Below are positions 1 to 7,622 of a DNA stretch of 32,361 nucleotides, in pieces. A program made the position numbers and the translations under genes. This DNA is from Sinosporangium album. Lineage in GTDB: Bacteria; Actinomycetota; Actinomycetes; Streptosporangiales; Streptosporangiaceae. Each line of letters starts with the position of its first letter. Position 1 is the stretch's first letter. The notes beneath the pieces are model-generated. The model searched no databases. It saw only the letters and a program-made list of their open reading frames with translations, and had not been told where the DNA came from. The DNA is taken from the NCBI RefSeq assembly GCF_900100605.1, contig NZ_FNCN01000047.1:1-32361 (forward strand). Direction: 5' to 3'.

Positions 1-371
1 AGCGGCCCGAAGTCGTAGATCACCTGCTGCAACCCGGGAACCGCCTGGATCTGCGTGAACAGCACGCTCATCGCATCGTGGTCGGCGGACATAAAGCCGA
101 CCACGATGTCGATGACGAACTGGGCGATCAGCACGACGATGCCGATACATCCGGCTGAGGCCAGCCCGGTGGCCAGGCGTCCGCCACCGGCCAGCCTCCG
201 CATCTCATGGAATGTTATGACGAAGAACACCAGGGCGCCGATGAAGGCCAGATGCCCGGTGGTCCAGGCGAGCCCGGGACCGCGGCTGCCGTCCAAGCCG
301 TCCAGGATGCGGATCACGCCGTAGGCGAAGGTGAGGACGGGGGCGGCGACGAAGGCGATACGGAGGTTCAA
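1..371 (-). CDS. Membrane protein of unknown function, 3' end outside window
   Basis: The visible 123 residues start MNLRIAFVAAPVLTFAYGVI and hold at least three hydrophobic segments: about residues 4-20, 38-55 (GHLAFIGALVFFVITF) and 72-92 (GLASAGCIGIVVLIAQFVI). A polytopic inner-membrane protein is therefore likely. I chose the TTG start at 371-369 because AAGGAG sits eight bases upstream and the hydrophobic pattern begins there. The C-terminus runs off the left edge. A 29-codon reading frame ends in a TGA that overlaps this TTG, which may mean translational coupling. I do not recognise the family. The short loop with MSADHDAMSVLF after the third segment shows no catalytic motif. Confidence 0.75.
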   Translation of the reverse strand, partial: MNLRIAFVAAPVLTFAYGVIRILDGLDGSRGPGLAWTTGHLAFIGALVFFVITFHEMRRLAGGGRLATGLASAGCIGIVVLIAQFVIDIVVGFMSADHDAMSVLFTQIQAVPGLQQVIYDFGP

Positions 372-457
372 CTCGTTGACTCCTTAGCTGCGATGACCTC
401 CCAATCCTGGTTTCCCGCAGCCACGCGGACATCGCCGAAGCGAGCGAACTCCCCCAT
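368..457 (-). CDS. Possible tiny ORF coupled to the membrane protein
   Basis: This 29-aa frame (MGEFARFGDVRVAAGN then QDWEVIAAKESTS) ends with a TGA sharing bases with the TTG start of the membrane protein. The AAGGAG of that gene lies inside its last codons. The frame is open further upstream, to about position 505, but has no better start. It could be a short leader-type ORF or the tail of a decayed gene. No family is recognised. The only support is the overlap and the sensible amino-acid composition. Confidence 0.3.
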   Translation of the reverse strand: MGEFARFGDVRVAAGNQDWEVIAAKESTS

Positions 458-508
458 CCCTCTCAAGAGGGATCCGTCAACCCGGACGGGCTCCCGAGAG
501 CGGCTTCC

Positions 509-1056
509 TTACGCTTTCCCCCTCTCCTCTACGGGGCGAAAAGCTGAGAGGTGTCCCATAAGCGAATCGACAACGTCGTCGCAGGACATCTGGTCGATGT
601 CGATGAAGTGCTCGCGTGGGAGTCCGTCTCGGGCGAGAAGACGGCCGTTGATTCTGAGCGCCTCCTGCCAGTCGCGGTATCCACTGGAGCGTTCCTCCGT
701 CAGCACACGCGCCTAAGGAGTCCCTGGTCCTTCATACGCAGGGTGAAAAGCGCGTAGTCGTAATCCGCGTAGACTTCGGCGAGCTCGCCGATGCGCTTGT
801 CCTCAAGGTCGGTGATGATGATGTTCTTGAAGCCGTGCCGAGCGTAGTTCTTCGCCACCAGCGCGAGATTTTCGAAGGCGAGCGCCTCATCCTCCCGGTA
901 GGTCGTCAGTCGGGTGCCGGTGTTGCGAAACTCCGGGATCCAACCGAACTCGAACAGAGGGCTGTCGAGCCGATCGCGGAGCAGTTGTGCGGTCGTCGAT
1001 TTTCCGACTCCTGGCGCACCCGCGATAAATATGAACGTCCTCACAGAGGGCAGCAT
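509..1056 (-). pseudogene. P-loop kinase/ATPase-like protein, frameshifted
   Basis: From ATG 1056 the frame gives 118 residues with a clear Walker A (FIFIAGAPGVGKSTTAQLL, residues 8-26) at the N-terminus of a small AAA/nucleoside-kinase-like fold. It stops at 700 right after LRRVC. The frame beginning at GTG 706 continues with VLTEERSSGYRDWQEALRIN and ends at 509, which looks like the natural continuation (LRR-VLTEERSSGY). The break lies in the string GTGTGCTGA. Removing one GT would restore a single protein of about 180 aa, a normal length for such small kinases. A 2-nt slippage insertion is the simplest explanation, and a sequencing error is possible. Alternatively the two pieces are made separately through the GTG/TGA overlap. 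The substrate cannot be told. Confidence 0.65.
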
Positions 1057-1200
1057 AGGTCCCAGTTCATAAGGTGGGCACGACCTCAGCGCCTGGTCGG
1101 CTCGGGAGACGACCTGCGGGAACGGGTCCGTGGAGTCGGGGCACGGTAGCGTGGGGGCCCAAGCAGACGGTGGTTTCGAGGCGGAGGCTCGATTGCCTGT

Positions 1201-1224
1201 CCGAGGTGCTTCCCGAGGTGCTTC
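1201..1224 (+). repeat. 12-bp perfect tandem duplication carrying the RBS
   Basis: CCGAGGTGCTTC occurs twice back to back, directly before the GTG start of the response regulator. Each copy carries the GAGG ribosome-binding core. The second copy has ideal spacing (six bases) to GTG 1225. The first copy also holds an in-frame-looking GTG. Confidence 0.8.
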
Positions 1225-1896
1225 GTGAGCGAGCGGGAGCCCGCCTCCATCTCCGTTTTCCTCGCCGATGACGACAGGCGTCTGCGGGAGGTCTACCGGA
1301 AGTTGTTCGAGCGCACCCCGGGCTTTCGGTTCGCCGGGGAGGCGGCCGACGGCGACGAGGCCGCCCGGCTGGTCGATGCGCTGAAACCCGCGGTGGCATT
1401 GCTCGATGTGCAGATGCCGGGCACTGACGGCTTGGAGGCGGCGCGGCGCATCCTGGCGGCCACAAGCACCCGCGTCGTTATGCTCACCACTTTCGACCTG
1501 GATGAATACGTGCATCAGGCCCTGACGTTCGGCGCGTCGGGTTTCCTGCTGAAGAACGCGTCCCCGGCCGAGGTGTTGCACGCGGTTCGCACGGTGCACG
1601 CGGGTAACGCCATGCTCGCCCCGGAGGTGACAGCGCGGTTGCTGGACCGGTTCGCGCCACGTCGGCCCAACGAGCGGCATGCGTTCGCGAGTCAGGTTCT
1701 GTCTGAGCGGGAGCTGCAGGTCATCCGGCTGGTCGCCCGTGGCCACTCCAACCAGCAGATCGCGGACGAGCTGTTCCTGAGCCTGGAAACGGTCCGCACA
1801 TATCTGCGCCGGATGTTCGCCAAGTTGGGGGTCAACGACCGTACCCACCTGGCCGTGCTCGCGTATGAGGCGGGCCTGCTGCACGATCCGCGGTAG
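1225..1896 (+). CDS. NarL/FixJ-type response regulator (receiver + LuxR HTH)
   Basis: A 223-aa two-domain regulator. The receiver has the acidic cluster DDD at 15-17, phospho-acceptor Asp61 (ALLDVQMPG), the switch Thr in MLTTFD and the conserved Lys in FLLKNASP. The C-terminal LuxR helix-turn-helix (LSERELQVIRLVARGHSNQQ onward, about residues 156-210) is complete. The length is typical of the NarL family. No histidine kinase lies next to it, so its partner is elsewhere or was lost. It is encoded 82 bp upstream of an ABC-2 exporter on the same strand and is the natural candidate to control it. The GTG start is preferred because of GAGG six bases upstream; the receiver would otherwise lack its first strand. 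Confidence 0.93.
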   Translation: MSEREPASISVFLADDDRRLREVYRKLFERTPGFRFAGEAADGDEAARLVDALKPAVALLDVQMPGTDGLEAARRILAATSTRVVMLTTFDLDEYVHQALTFGASGFLLKNASPAEVLHAVRTVHAGNAMLAPEVTARLLDRFAPRRPNERHAFASQVLSERELQVIRLVARGHSNQQIADELFLSLETVRTYLRRMFAKLGVNDRTHLAVLAYEAGLLHDPR

Positions 1897-1978
1897 GTGT
1901 CTACTTTCGGGCGACGCGACCGTCGACGGCCCTGACCCATGCTGAACGTCCTGACACGCGGCATGAGGCATAAGGCTA

Positions 1979-2689
1979 ATGATGATCGAGGTTTCAGGGC
2001 TCAGTAAGCGATACGGCGCGAAGGTGGCGGTCGACAACGTCAGTTTCACCGTGAGGCCCGGCCGGGTCACCGGTTTCCTGGGGCCGAACGGCGCCGGCAA
2101 GTCGACAACGCTGCGCGTTCTGCTCGGCCTGGACCATCCAACCGGCGGGACCGCGCTGATCGAAGGTAAGCGGTATCGCGACCTCCGCCATCCGCTGCGC
2201 AAGGTCGGGGCGCTGCTCGAGGGGGCGGGCCCGGTGCCTGAACGACGCGCCGTGGACCATCTCACGTGGATCGCGCAGAGCAACCGGATTCCGCGGCGCC
2301 GGGTCTGGGAGGTGCTCGATCTGGTCGGTCTGAGTGATGCCGCCAGGCAACCGGTCAAGAAGTATTCGCTCGGCATGGGGCAGCGCCTCGGGATCGCCGC
2401 GGCGTTGCTCGGCGATCCGGAGATCCTCGTGCTCGACGAGCCGGTCAACGGGCTGGACCCGGACGGTATCCGCTGGGTGCGGAATTTCCTGCGGGGCTAC
2501 GCGGCCTCCGGCCGTACTGTGCTGCTCTCCAGCCATCTCATGGCGGAGATGGCCGGCACCGCCGACGAGGCGGTGGTGATCAGCCGCGGCAGGATCGTCG
2601 CCCACGGCTCTTTGGACGCCATCACCGCGGGGCATCCGTCGTTGGAGACGGCGTTCTTCGCGCTCACCGGCGACCGCGCGGGGTGGTGA
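1979..2689 (+). CDS. ABC-2 type exporter ATPase
   Basis: A 236-aa single nucleotide-binding domain of the DrrA/BcrA type. Walker A is GPNGAGKST (about residues 36-44), the signature is the slightly degenerate YSLGMGQR, Walker B is ILVLDEPVNGLD, and the H-loop is LLSSHLM. It energises the two membrane subunits that follow. The start can be ATG 1979 or the adjacent ATG 1982; AAGG at 1972 has better spacing to the second. The gene overlaps the next one (GTGA). Family members export antibiotics or peptides or give self-resistance. The position 3 kb from a lasso peptide cluster makes an immunity role possible, but that is inferred only from context. Confidence 0.93.
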   Translation: MMIEVSGLSKRYGAKVAVDNVSFTVRPGRVTGFLGPNGAGKSTTLRVLLGLDHPTGGTALIEGKRYRDLRHPLRKVGALLEGAGPVPERRAVDHLTWIAQSNRIPRRRVWEVLDLVGLSDAARQPVKKYSLGMGQRLGIAAALLGDPEILVLDEPVNGLDPDGIRWVRNFLRGYAASGRTVLLSSHLMAEMAGTADEAVVISRGRIVAHGSLDAITAGHPSLETAFFALTGDRAGW

Positions 2690-3486
2690 GCAGCGTGCCT
2701 GCCGCGACCCGGGCGGAACTCACCAAGATTGTTTCGCTGCGCACGGTGTGGATTGTCACCGGTGTCGTCATCACCCTCCACCTGCTCGTGTCATTCGCGA
2801 ACGTGGGCCTCAACACGGAGGCAGTAAGCAAGATCACACCCACCGGGCTGATCGAACTCTTCCCTGACGACCCGCAGCCCGCCCACCGGGCGATCGTCGA
2901 CTTCCTGGTCGCGTCGTCGTTCCAGATGGGCCTGTTTCTGCCGGGCATCGCCGCGGTCATCGCCGGGCAGGAGTTCCGCTCCCGCCAGCTCGGGCAGTCT
3001 CTGCTCGCGGTTCCGCGGCGGGGTCGGCTGATCGTCGCCAAGACATTCGCCGCCACCGGATTTCTCTTGTTCGTGTCCGTGCTCATCGCGGGAATCAGCA
3101 CGGCGTTCATGTACGCCGCGGTCAAGGACTGGAACCCCACTCTGCTGGTGAGCGCCGACGCGTGGCGGGGCCAGGGGAAGTTCGTCGCCTTCGCGGTGCT
3201 GACCGGCCTGATCAGCTTCGCGATCACTGTGCTCGCCCGCAGCACTCTCGTCGGCATCGTGGTCACCGTGGCGTTGATCGCCCTCACCATGACCCAGCTC
3301 CTGGCCGCGTTCACCCCTGCCCTCGACGCTCTGCTCCCGCTCAGCGCGGGCCGAAACCTGCTGCTCAATCCGGCCGATAACAAGCTCTCCGCCGGACCCG
3401 AGCATGCTTTGGCCGTGCTGATCGCCTGGCCAGTGGTGATGATCACGGCGGCCGGGATCGCCCTCAGCCGGCGGGACGCGCGGTGA
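2686..3486 (+). CDS. ABC-2 type exporter permease subunit 1
   Basis: A 266-aa hydrophobic protein with the usual ABC-2 layout: a cytoplasmic N-terminus (RAELTKIVSLRTVWI), then about six membrane segments (WIVTGVVITLHLLVSF; MGLFLPGIAAVIAG; FLLFVSVLIAGIS; AVLTGLISFAITVLA; GIVVTVALIALTM; AVLIAWPVVMITAAGIAL). The GAEL/RAELTKI N-terminal motif is shared with the next gene, so the two are related subunits that probably form a heterodimer. I chose GTG 2686, which overlaps the stop of the ATPase gene as GTGA; GTG 2683 is one codon earlier. The gene itself overlaps the next start by GTGA. Confidence 0.9.
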   Translation: MSSVPAATRAELTKIVSLRTVWIVTGVVITLHLLVSFANVGLNTEAVSKITPTGLIELFPDDPQPAHRAIVDFLVASSFQMGLFLPGIAAVIAGQEFRSRQLGQSLLAVPRRGRLIVAKTFAATGFLLFVSVLIAGISTAFMYAAVKDWNPTLLVSADAWRGQGKFVAFAVLTGLISFAITVLARSTLVGIVVTVALIALTMTQLLAAFTPALDALLPLSAGRNLLLNPADNKLSAGPEHALAVLIAWPVVMITAAGIALSRRDAR

Positions 3487-4271
3487 CCGCCGTCGAGGCC
3501 GACGGCGGCCTGCGCGACACGGGCGAGATCAGGCTCACCGATCTTATGCACGCCGAACTCACCAAGATCCGCACCCTGCCCGCGACGTGGATCGTCCTCG
3601 CCGTCACCCTTGTGGCCAATACGGCGCTGGGTTTCCTGGCCGCCACCGATGTCGTACGTGTCGCCGGTCAGGGCGGGCCGGTCGCGATCGCCCAGCTCGG
3701 CACTCTGCTGCTGGCTCCCGTCTACGCGTTCATCGCCGTTCCCGTTTTCGCCGCCGGCAGTGAGTACGGCGGCGGCCAGCTACGGGTCAGTCTCACCGCC
3801 GTACCGAACCGGCATAGGTTCTTCCTGGCGAAGCTCCTGGCGAGCTCGGGGGTGGCCGTCCTCGCGGCGGTCCCCGCCGTACTTCCGGGGCACCTTGTCC
3901 AGCACGTGGCCGCCCCTCGCGGCGATTCGGGCGTCGGCAGTGTGATCAGCGGCTTTCTCGCACTTGTGATGGCCTATCTCCTCGTGGGCCTGGTCGGCTT
4001 TGGGTTCGCCGTCCTCGCGAAGACGGTCGTCACGCCGCTGGCCGTGCTGTTCATCCTGCCGGTTCTGGTCTCCCCCATGCTGGGCGGCATCCTGCCCGGT
4101 GTCGTACGGCTGCTGCCGCATGAGGCGACGCTGAGCTTCCTGGCCATGCCGACCAGCCCGGCGCTCGCGCTCGGTGGGGCGACCGGGCTGGCGGTGGTGA
4201 CGGCCTGGGCCGTGGTCTTCGTCGGCACCGCCTGGTGGGTCAACGCTCGGCGGGACACCTCAGGGTCATGA
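3483..4271 (+). CDS. ABC-2 type exporter permease subunit 2
   Basis: A 262-aa paralogue of the preceding permease. It starts with an N-terminal extension and then LMHAELTKIRTLPATWIVLA, followed by about six membrane helices (LGTLLLAPVYAFIAVPVFAA; LLASSGVAVLAAVPAVL; SGFLALVMAYLLVGLVGFGF; LAVLFILPVLVSPMLGG; AVVTAWAVVFVGTAWWV). The GTG start overlaps the previous stop, so the three genes form one translationally coupled unit. Its 3' end overlaps the convergent FHA-like regulator gene by six bases, and no room is left for a terminator between them. Confidence 0.9.
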   Translation: MTAVEADGGLRDTGEIRLTDLMHAELTKIRTLPATWIVLAVTLVANTALGFLAATDVVRVAGQGGPVAIAQLGTLLLAPVYAFIAVPVFAAGSEYGGGQLRVSLTAVPNRHRFFLAKLLASSGVAVLAAVPAVLPGHLVQHVAAPRGDSGVGSVISGFLALVMAYLLVGLVGFGFAVLAKTVVTPLAVLFILPVLVSPMLGGILPGVVRLLPHEATLSFLAMPTSPALALGGATGLAVVTAWAVVFVGTAWWVNARRDTSGS

Positions 4272-4946
4272 TGGCTGCTGCAGCAGGTTGGCCCGTATGA
4301 CGACGGCGACCAGTGCGTCCCGGTCGGACCCTTTGGGCAGTCTCAGTTTCTCGCTGACGTACTTGATGTGGGCGTCGACGGCACGTGGGCTGATCGTCCG
4401 ATGTCGGGCGCGCAGCTTCGCAGCGATCTCCACCGATGTGGGCAGGCTCGCGTCCATGGTGCCGCTCAGTCTGTCTCGGCAGAGTTCGGAAAGGACGGAG
4501 AAATAGGTCGATCGACGGTCGAGCAACGGGCGGCGGGAGGCCGACTGGCACACCAGCAAGCGCTCCCGAGAGGTGTACTGCGGTTCGTAGCCGAAAACAG
4601 CTACCTTTGGGGCCTTAGGGGAGGCGGCCAGTTCGATCTGCGCTAGCTCAAAGGGAACCGGCACGTTACACCGTCCGGGTTCAACCACGATGTATTGGTA
4701 CCAATCATCCATGTTCGTCACGGTCATCGGTGCCTCACGGGACAGATTGCTCAGCGACCAGGAGTCGCTGCCGGCGACAATGCGGCCGACCGCCGGCGGC
4801 AACTCGTCGAGGTCGATCCGTACGTCCACCAGGCATCGACCGCAACGGCAGACACCGATCGTGGCGGACTGCCCGGCGGTGAGACCGACCTGTGCCGGAG
4901 CCTCACCAGCCAGTGCGGGTGCCTGGATTATGATCTTCTTTGTCAT
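4266..4946 (-). CDS. FHA-like domain/winged-helix regulator, divergent from lasso cluster
   Basis: A 226-aa protein. Residues about 25-108 look like a diverged forkhead-associated domain (LPPAVGRIVAGSDSWSLSNL, then a strand-rich part to VPVPFELAQIELA). Residues about 145-222 carry a C-terminal winged helix (SVEIAAKLRARHRTISPRAV, DAHIKYVSEKLRL). FHA-plus-wHTH proteins are common predicted transcription factors in actinomycetes. The N-terminal part also contains CRCGRC (Cys33, 35, 38). ATG 4946 is preferred because GGGGGAA lies about five bases upstream. The frame stays open upstream to 5087, but that part is low in protein-like character. The gene is transcribed away from lasA across a 606-bp gap, so it probably regulates the lasso operon and itself. 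The FHA call is by pattern only. Confidence 0.75.
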   Translation of the reverse strand: MTKKIIIQAPALAGEAPAQVGLTAGQSATIGVCRCGRCLVDVRIDLDELPPAVGRIVAGSDSWSLSNLSREAPMTVTNMDDWYQYIVVEPGRCNVPVPFELAQIELAASPKAPKVAVFGYEPQYTSRERLLVCQSASRRPLLDRRSTYFSVLSELCRDRLSGTMDASLPTSVEIAAKLRARHRTISPRAVDAHIKYVSEKLRLPKGSDRDALVAVVIRANLLQQPS

Positions 4947-5552
4947 AACTTCCCCCGCGTAATCAGGATTCTTGTACTGAAACTCGGAGCCTGACCATGT
5001 GTCGCGCCTTTGGACCGCCGAGGTCCTGAAGAGGGGCTGCCGGGGAGGTGACACCCGAACCGGCCCCCTACGCGCAGGCGAGGCCAACCGCCTCCTCGGC
5101 GATGAAGTTCGGTCGGGCGGCTTGCCCCACCCGGACTGTTCGCCATCACGGCCACCAATATTCCTCAGTTAAGGTCTGCAGTTTTATGCTCATCCGAAAA
5201 TGACAGAAAAGAACAGCGTCGCCGAGAATGTCGTCTAGTGGCCAGAGATCGCCATCAATCTAGAACATTCACACCCATGGCCACAAGGGTGCCTGGATGA
5301 GCAAAACGGACACCGCGGCACCCACGCTCACCTGACCATATTGACTACAGGGAGTCATGACGATTTCAACACAATCCCGGCCGGTTCGCAATTCATCGCG
5401 CAGGCGCGTATACCAGATGACTTTCCCTTACGGCAAGCAAACGACTTCTCGGTATACCGAGATTACCCGGGGGCGGCGGTCGCCTTAGCTTTCCGTCGTG
5501 AGCATCGAGCGATGCCCACGCAGCCACGACCAGCACGAGAAAGGAACACGAC
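4947..5552. promoter_or_regulatory. Divergent intergenic region between regulator and lasso operon
   Basis: This 606-bp gap is AT-richer than its surroundings around 5150-5280 and should hold the promoters of both the regulator (leftward) and lasA (rightward). A reading frame from TTG 5341 to TGA 5556 overlaps the lasA start as GTGA, but its composition is not gene-like and I do not call it. A 14-bp palindrome at 5448-5461 is the clearest operator candidate. No convincing -35/-10 pair could be fixed by eye. Confidence 0.6.
5448..5461. promoter_or_regulatory. Perfect 14-bp palindrome upstream of lasA, candidate operator
   Basis: CTCGGTATACCGAG is a perfect dyad about 91 bp upstream of the lasA start codon. 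Its centre TATACC could coincide with a -10 element. A related TATACC occurs at 5409. It is a plausible binding site for a dimeric regulator such as the divergent FHA/wHTH protein, but that link is inference. Confidence 0.45.
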
Positions 5553-5684
5553 GTGAGCGACTACACCGCCCCCGCGCTGACCAGGATCGGGTCGTTCGAG
5601 ACGGTCACCAAGAGCCTCGGCAGCGCCAGGGAGCGCGACATCCTCGGCTTTCGCGCGCTGATCGTCATCCACCCGCCGGCGTAA
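5553..5684 (+). CDS. lasA: Lasso peptide precursor, streptomonomicin-like (LasA)
   Basis: A 43-aa RiPP precursor that begins at GTG with AAAGGA about seven bases upstream. The leader (residues 1-20) matches YxxPxLxxxGxFxxxT exactly: YTAPALTRIGSFETVT, then Lys20, which puts Thr at the usual -2 position. The predicted core is SLGSARERD (1-9) followed by ILGFRALIVIHPPA (10-23). Ser1 and Asp9 would form a nine-residue macrolactam ring; Glu7 would give a seven-residue ring. From memory, streptomonomicin is a 21-residue lasso peptide closed between Ser1 and Asp9. It shares SLGS at 1-4, DILG at 9-12, ALIVI at 15-19 and Pro21 with this core. Differences are charged residues in the ring (ARER), Phe13-Arg14, His20 and a two-residue C-terminal extension. 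The gene is followed by a hairpin and then the maturation genes. Confidence 0.93.
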   Translation: MSDYTAPALTRIGSFETVTKSLGSARERDILGFRALIVIHPPA

Positions 5685-5703
5685 CGCAGCGGAACGGTCA
5701 AGT

Positions 5704-5740
5704 GCGGGCGCGGAACAGCACGCACCTGCTCCGCGCCCGC
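5704..5740 (+). terminator. Attenuator-type hairpin between lasA and lasC
   Basis: A perfect 10-bp GC stem (GCGGGCGCGG with CCGCGCCCGC) is capped by AGCA/TGCT with a small AAC bulge and a six-base loop. It lies 20 bp after the precursor stop and 58 bp before the cyclase gene. There is no T tract, so it may act as a partial terminator or an RNA-stabilising hairpin. Either would keep precursor mRNA above enzyme mRNA, as is usual in RiPP operons. Confidence 0.7.
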
Positions 5741-5798
5741 CTCGTCATACCCGATTCCTGCCGATGCCGAACACGCTGAAAAGACCGGGAATGCCGCC

Positions 5799-7601
5799 AT
5801 GCCTGTGGTCGTCCTTCCGGACATCCCTTTACGCCATCCACTCATGGACAAGATCGCTCAGCACGCCGGCGAGGTCCTGTTCCGCTACCCTTCCGGACTC
5901 CCCTGGGTCATTGGCGATGACCGCAACCGGGTTGTGCACGCGGAAAACCGCGATATCACCGTCATTCTCCTTGGAAACAGCGCGGAGGAATTCACCGACG
6001 GCGACCTCAGCCGACTCATCGGCGACAAGAAATCGGTTGCCGAACTCGATTCGGCCGCCGCGCGTGTCACCGAGGGCGACGTGTTGTTCTTCGCTCACGA
6101 GCGGGGGCGCATGCGCTCGCAAGCTCCGCTTTTCCTCACCCGGGCGCTGTGCTGGACCACGGTCGACGGTGTGCCCCTGATCTCCGACGATCAGTTCACG
6201 ATCAAATCGATCGCTGGACTGCGCCCGGACCCGGCCGTCCTCGCGAGCAGGCTCACCGACGCGGAGATCTCCCACGTCTTCGGGCTCAGGAGCATCTGGC
6301 AGGGCGTGCAGACCGCCGGTCCGGGCGAGTGGCTCGATTCCAGGGGGGATCACGCTCCCAGCCGCACGGTGTGGTGGCGGCCACCGCGGCCTGACCGGTC
6401 CGCCGGCGAGCTCGCCCACGAGCTGCGCGACGCCATGTCCGAAGCACTGCGGTCACGGACGGCGGGCCACCGGGAGGTCAGCGCCGACCTCTCCGGGGGT
6501 CTCGACTCCACGACGCTCTGTTTTTTCTTGGCGGATCTGGGGATCAAGCCGCACACGCTCTTTCTCGCCTCGGACAACGTCGCCAACAACGATCACCGAT
6601 GGGCGGATCGCGCGGCGTCGGAACTCGGCGCCGATCATCGAAGCGTGCCGTACAGCTCGGTCATTCCGTACGTCCTGGACGAACGCACAGGTACCGTGGC
6701 GACGGCCCCCGAGGGGCCCAGCATCGCGAACACCGCGCTCGCCTCGGTGCCCATGATCGAAGAGACGATGGGCGTCACCGGAACCGCGCTGCATCTCAAC
6801 GGCCACGCCGGCGACGCCCTTTTCGGCTCGGTCTCCACGATGCTCTGGTCGCTGTTCCACTCCCGCGAGAAGAAGCGCTACCGCCGGACCTGGCAGTTCC
6901 GCGTGCTCAACCGATACCCGATCGGCCAGACCGTCCGGATGGTCGCCAGGAAAGGCTCCTATCTCCGGGACCTGCGCCGGATCGCACGGCACGACTTCGG
7001 CAGCCCGGGCGACGGCATCTCCGAACACTCACGCTGGGTGCCGCTGCCGAATGTGCATCCGGCCCTGACCTCTACCGCCCGCGCGCATCTGCGTCGGCTG
7101 GCCTTGGAAGGCACCGGCGAGGAACGGCGTCAGCTCTCCGACGACCGTACGATCCATCAGATCCTGAGCTACCTCGTGGTGCATGGCAACGTCGTGCGCC
7201 GCATGAACCAGGCCGCCTCACCTGGAGCCGGGATCGCCTTCGACAGCCCGTACCTCGATCGGCGCGTCGTCGAGATCAGCCTGTCGCTGCGCATCGGCGA
7301 ACGCAGCCACCAGTATCCGGCGAAGCCGCTGCTGGCCGCGGCGAGGCCGTCGGCCATGTCGCTCGACTACTTCACCCGACCGGACAAGGGCGAATACACC
7401 GCGGAGGTGTTCGCCCAGCACCAGGCGATCAAACCGGTGCTGCGCCGGCTCTTCGCCGAAGGCTCCGCCCTGGAGGACCTGGGCCTGGTCTCCGCGGAGC
7501 ACGTTCTGCGCTCGTCCGACGAGTTCACCACGAGCGGTGCCGGCTACGCCGATCTCGACAACATCGTGATCGCCGAGCGGTGGCTGCGCTCAGCGACGTA
7601 G
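5799..7601 (+). CDS. lasC: Lasso cyclase (asparagine synthetase-like C protein)
   Basis: A 600-aa lasso macrolactam synthetase. It would activate the side-chain carboxylate of core Asp9 with ATP and join it to the freed N-terminal amine of Ser1. The asparagine-synthetase domain carries the ATP-pyrophosphatase loop SGGLDST at 232-238, preceded by EVSADL. The region NGHAGDALFGS (about 345) and the C-terminal FTRPDKGEYTAEVF match this family. The N-terminal third corresponds to a degenerate glutaminase domain without the catalytic Cys2 (it begins MPVVVLPD), as expected for lasso C proteins. ATG 5799 has a weak GGGA eight bases upstream. Twenty-one bases separate it from the B1 gene. Confidence 0.93.
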   Translation: MPVVVLPDIPLRHPLMDKIAQHAGEVLFRYPSGLPWVIGDDRNRVVHAENRDITVILLGNSAEEFTDGDLSRLIGDKKSVAELDSAAARVTEGDVLFFAHERGRMRSQAPLFLTRALCWTTVDGVPLISDDQFTIKSIAGLRPDPAVLASRLTDAEISHVFGLRSIWQGVQTAGPGEWLDSRGDHAPSRTVWWRPPRPDRSAGELAHELRDAMSEALRSRTAGHREVSADLSGGLDSTTLCFFLADLGIKPHTLFLASDNVANNDHRWADRAASELGADHRSVPYSSVIPYVLDERTGTVATAPEGPSIANTALASVPMIEETMGVTGTALHLNGHAGDALFGSVSTMLWSLFHSREKKRYRRTWQFRVLNRYPIGQTVRMVARKGSYLRDLRRIARHDFGSPGDGISEHSRWVPLPNVHPALTSTARAHLRRLALEGTGEERRQLSDDRTIHQILSYLVVHGNVVRRMNQAASPGAGIAFDSPYLDRRVVEISLSLRIGERSHQYPAKPLLAAARPSAMSLDYFTRPDKGEYTAEVFAQHQAIKPVLRRLFAEGSALEDLGLVSAEHVLRSSDEFTTSGAGYADLDNIVIAERWLRSAT

Positions 7602-7622
7602 TACGCCACGGAGGTAGCAACG

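Noticed and set aside
700-2448. Long 582-codon minus-strand frame running through the response regulator and ATPase genes
   Set aside because: Only its last 118 codons (from 1056) carry a real motif. The rest is the antisense shadow of two clear plus-strand genes.
5341-5556. 71-codon frame whose stop overlaps the lasA start (GTGA)
   Set aside because: It would start at a TTG without a ribosome site, its composition is unlike the neighbouring genes, and it covers the expected lasA promoter and palindrome.
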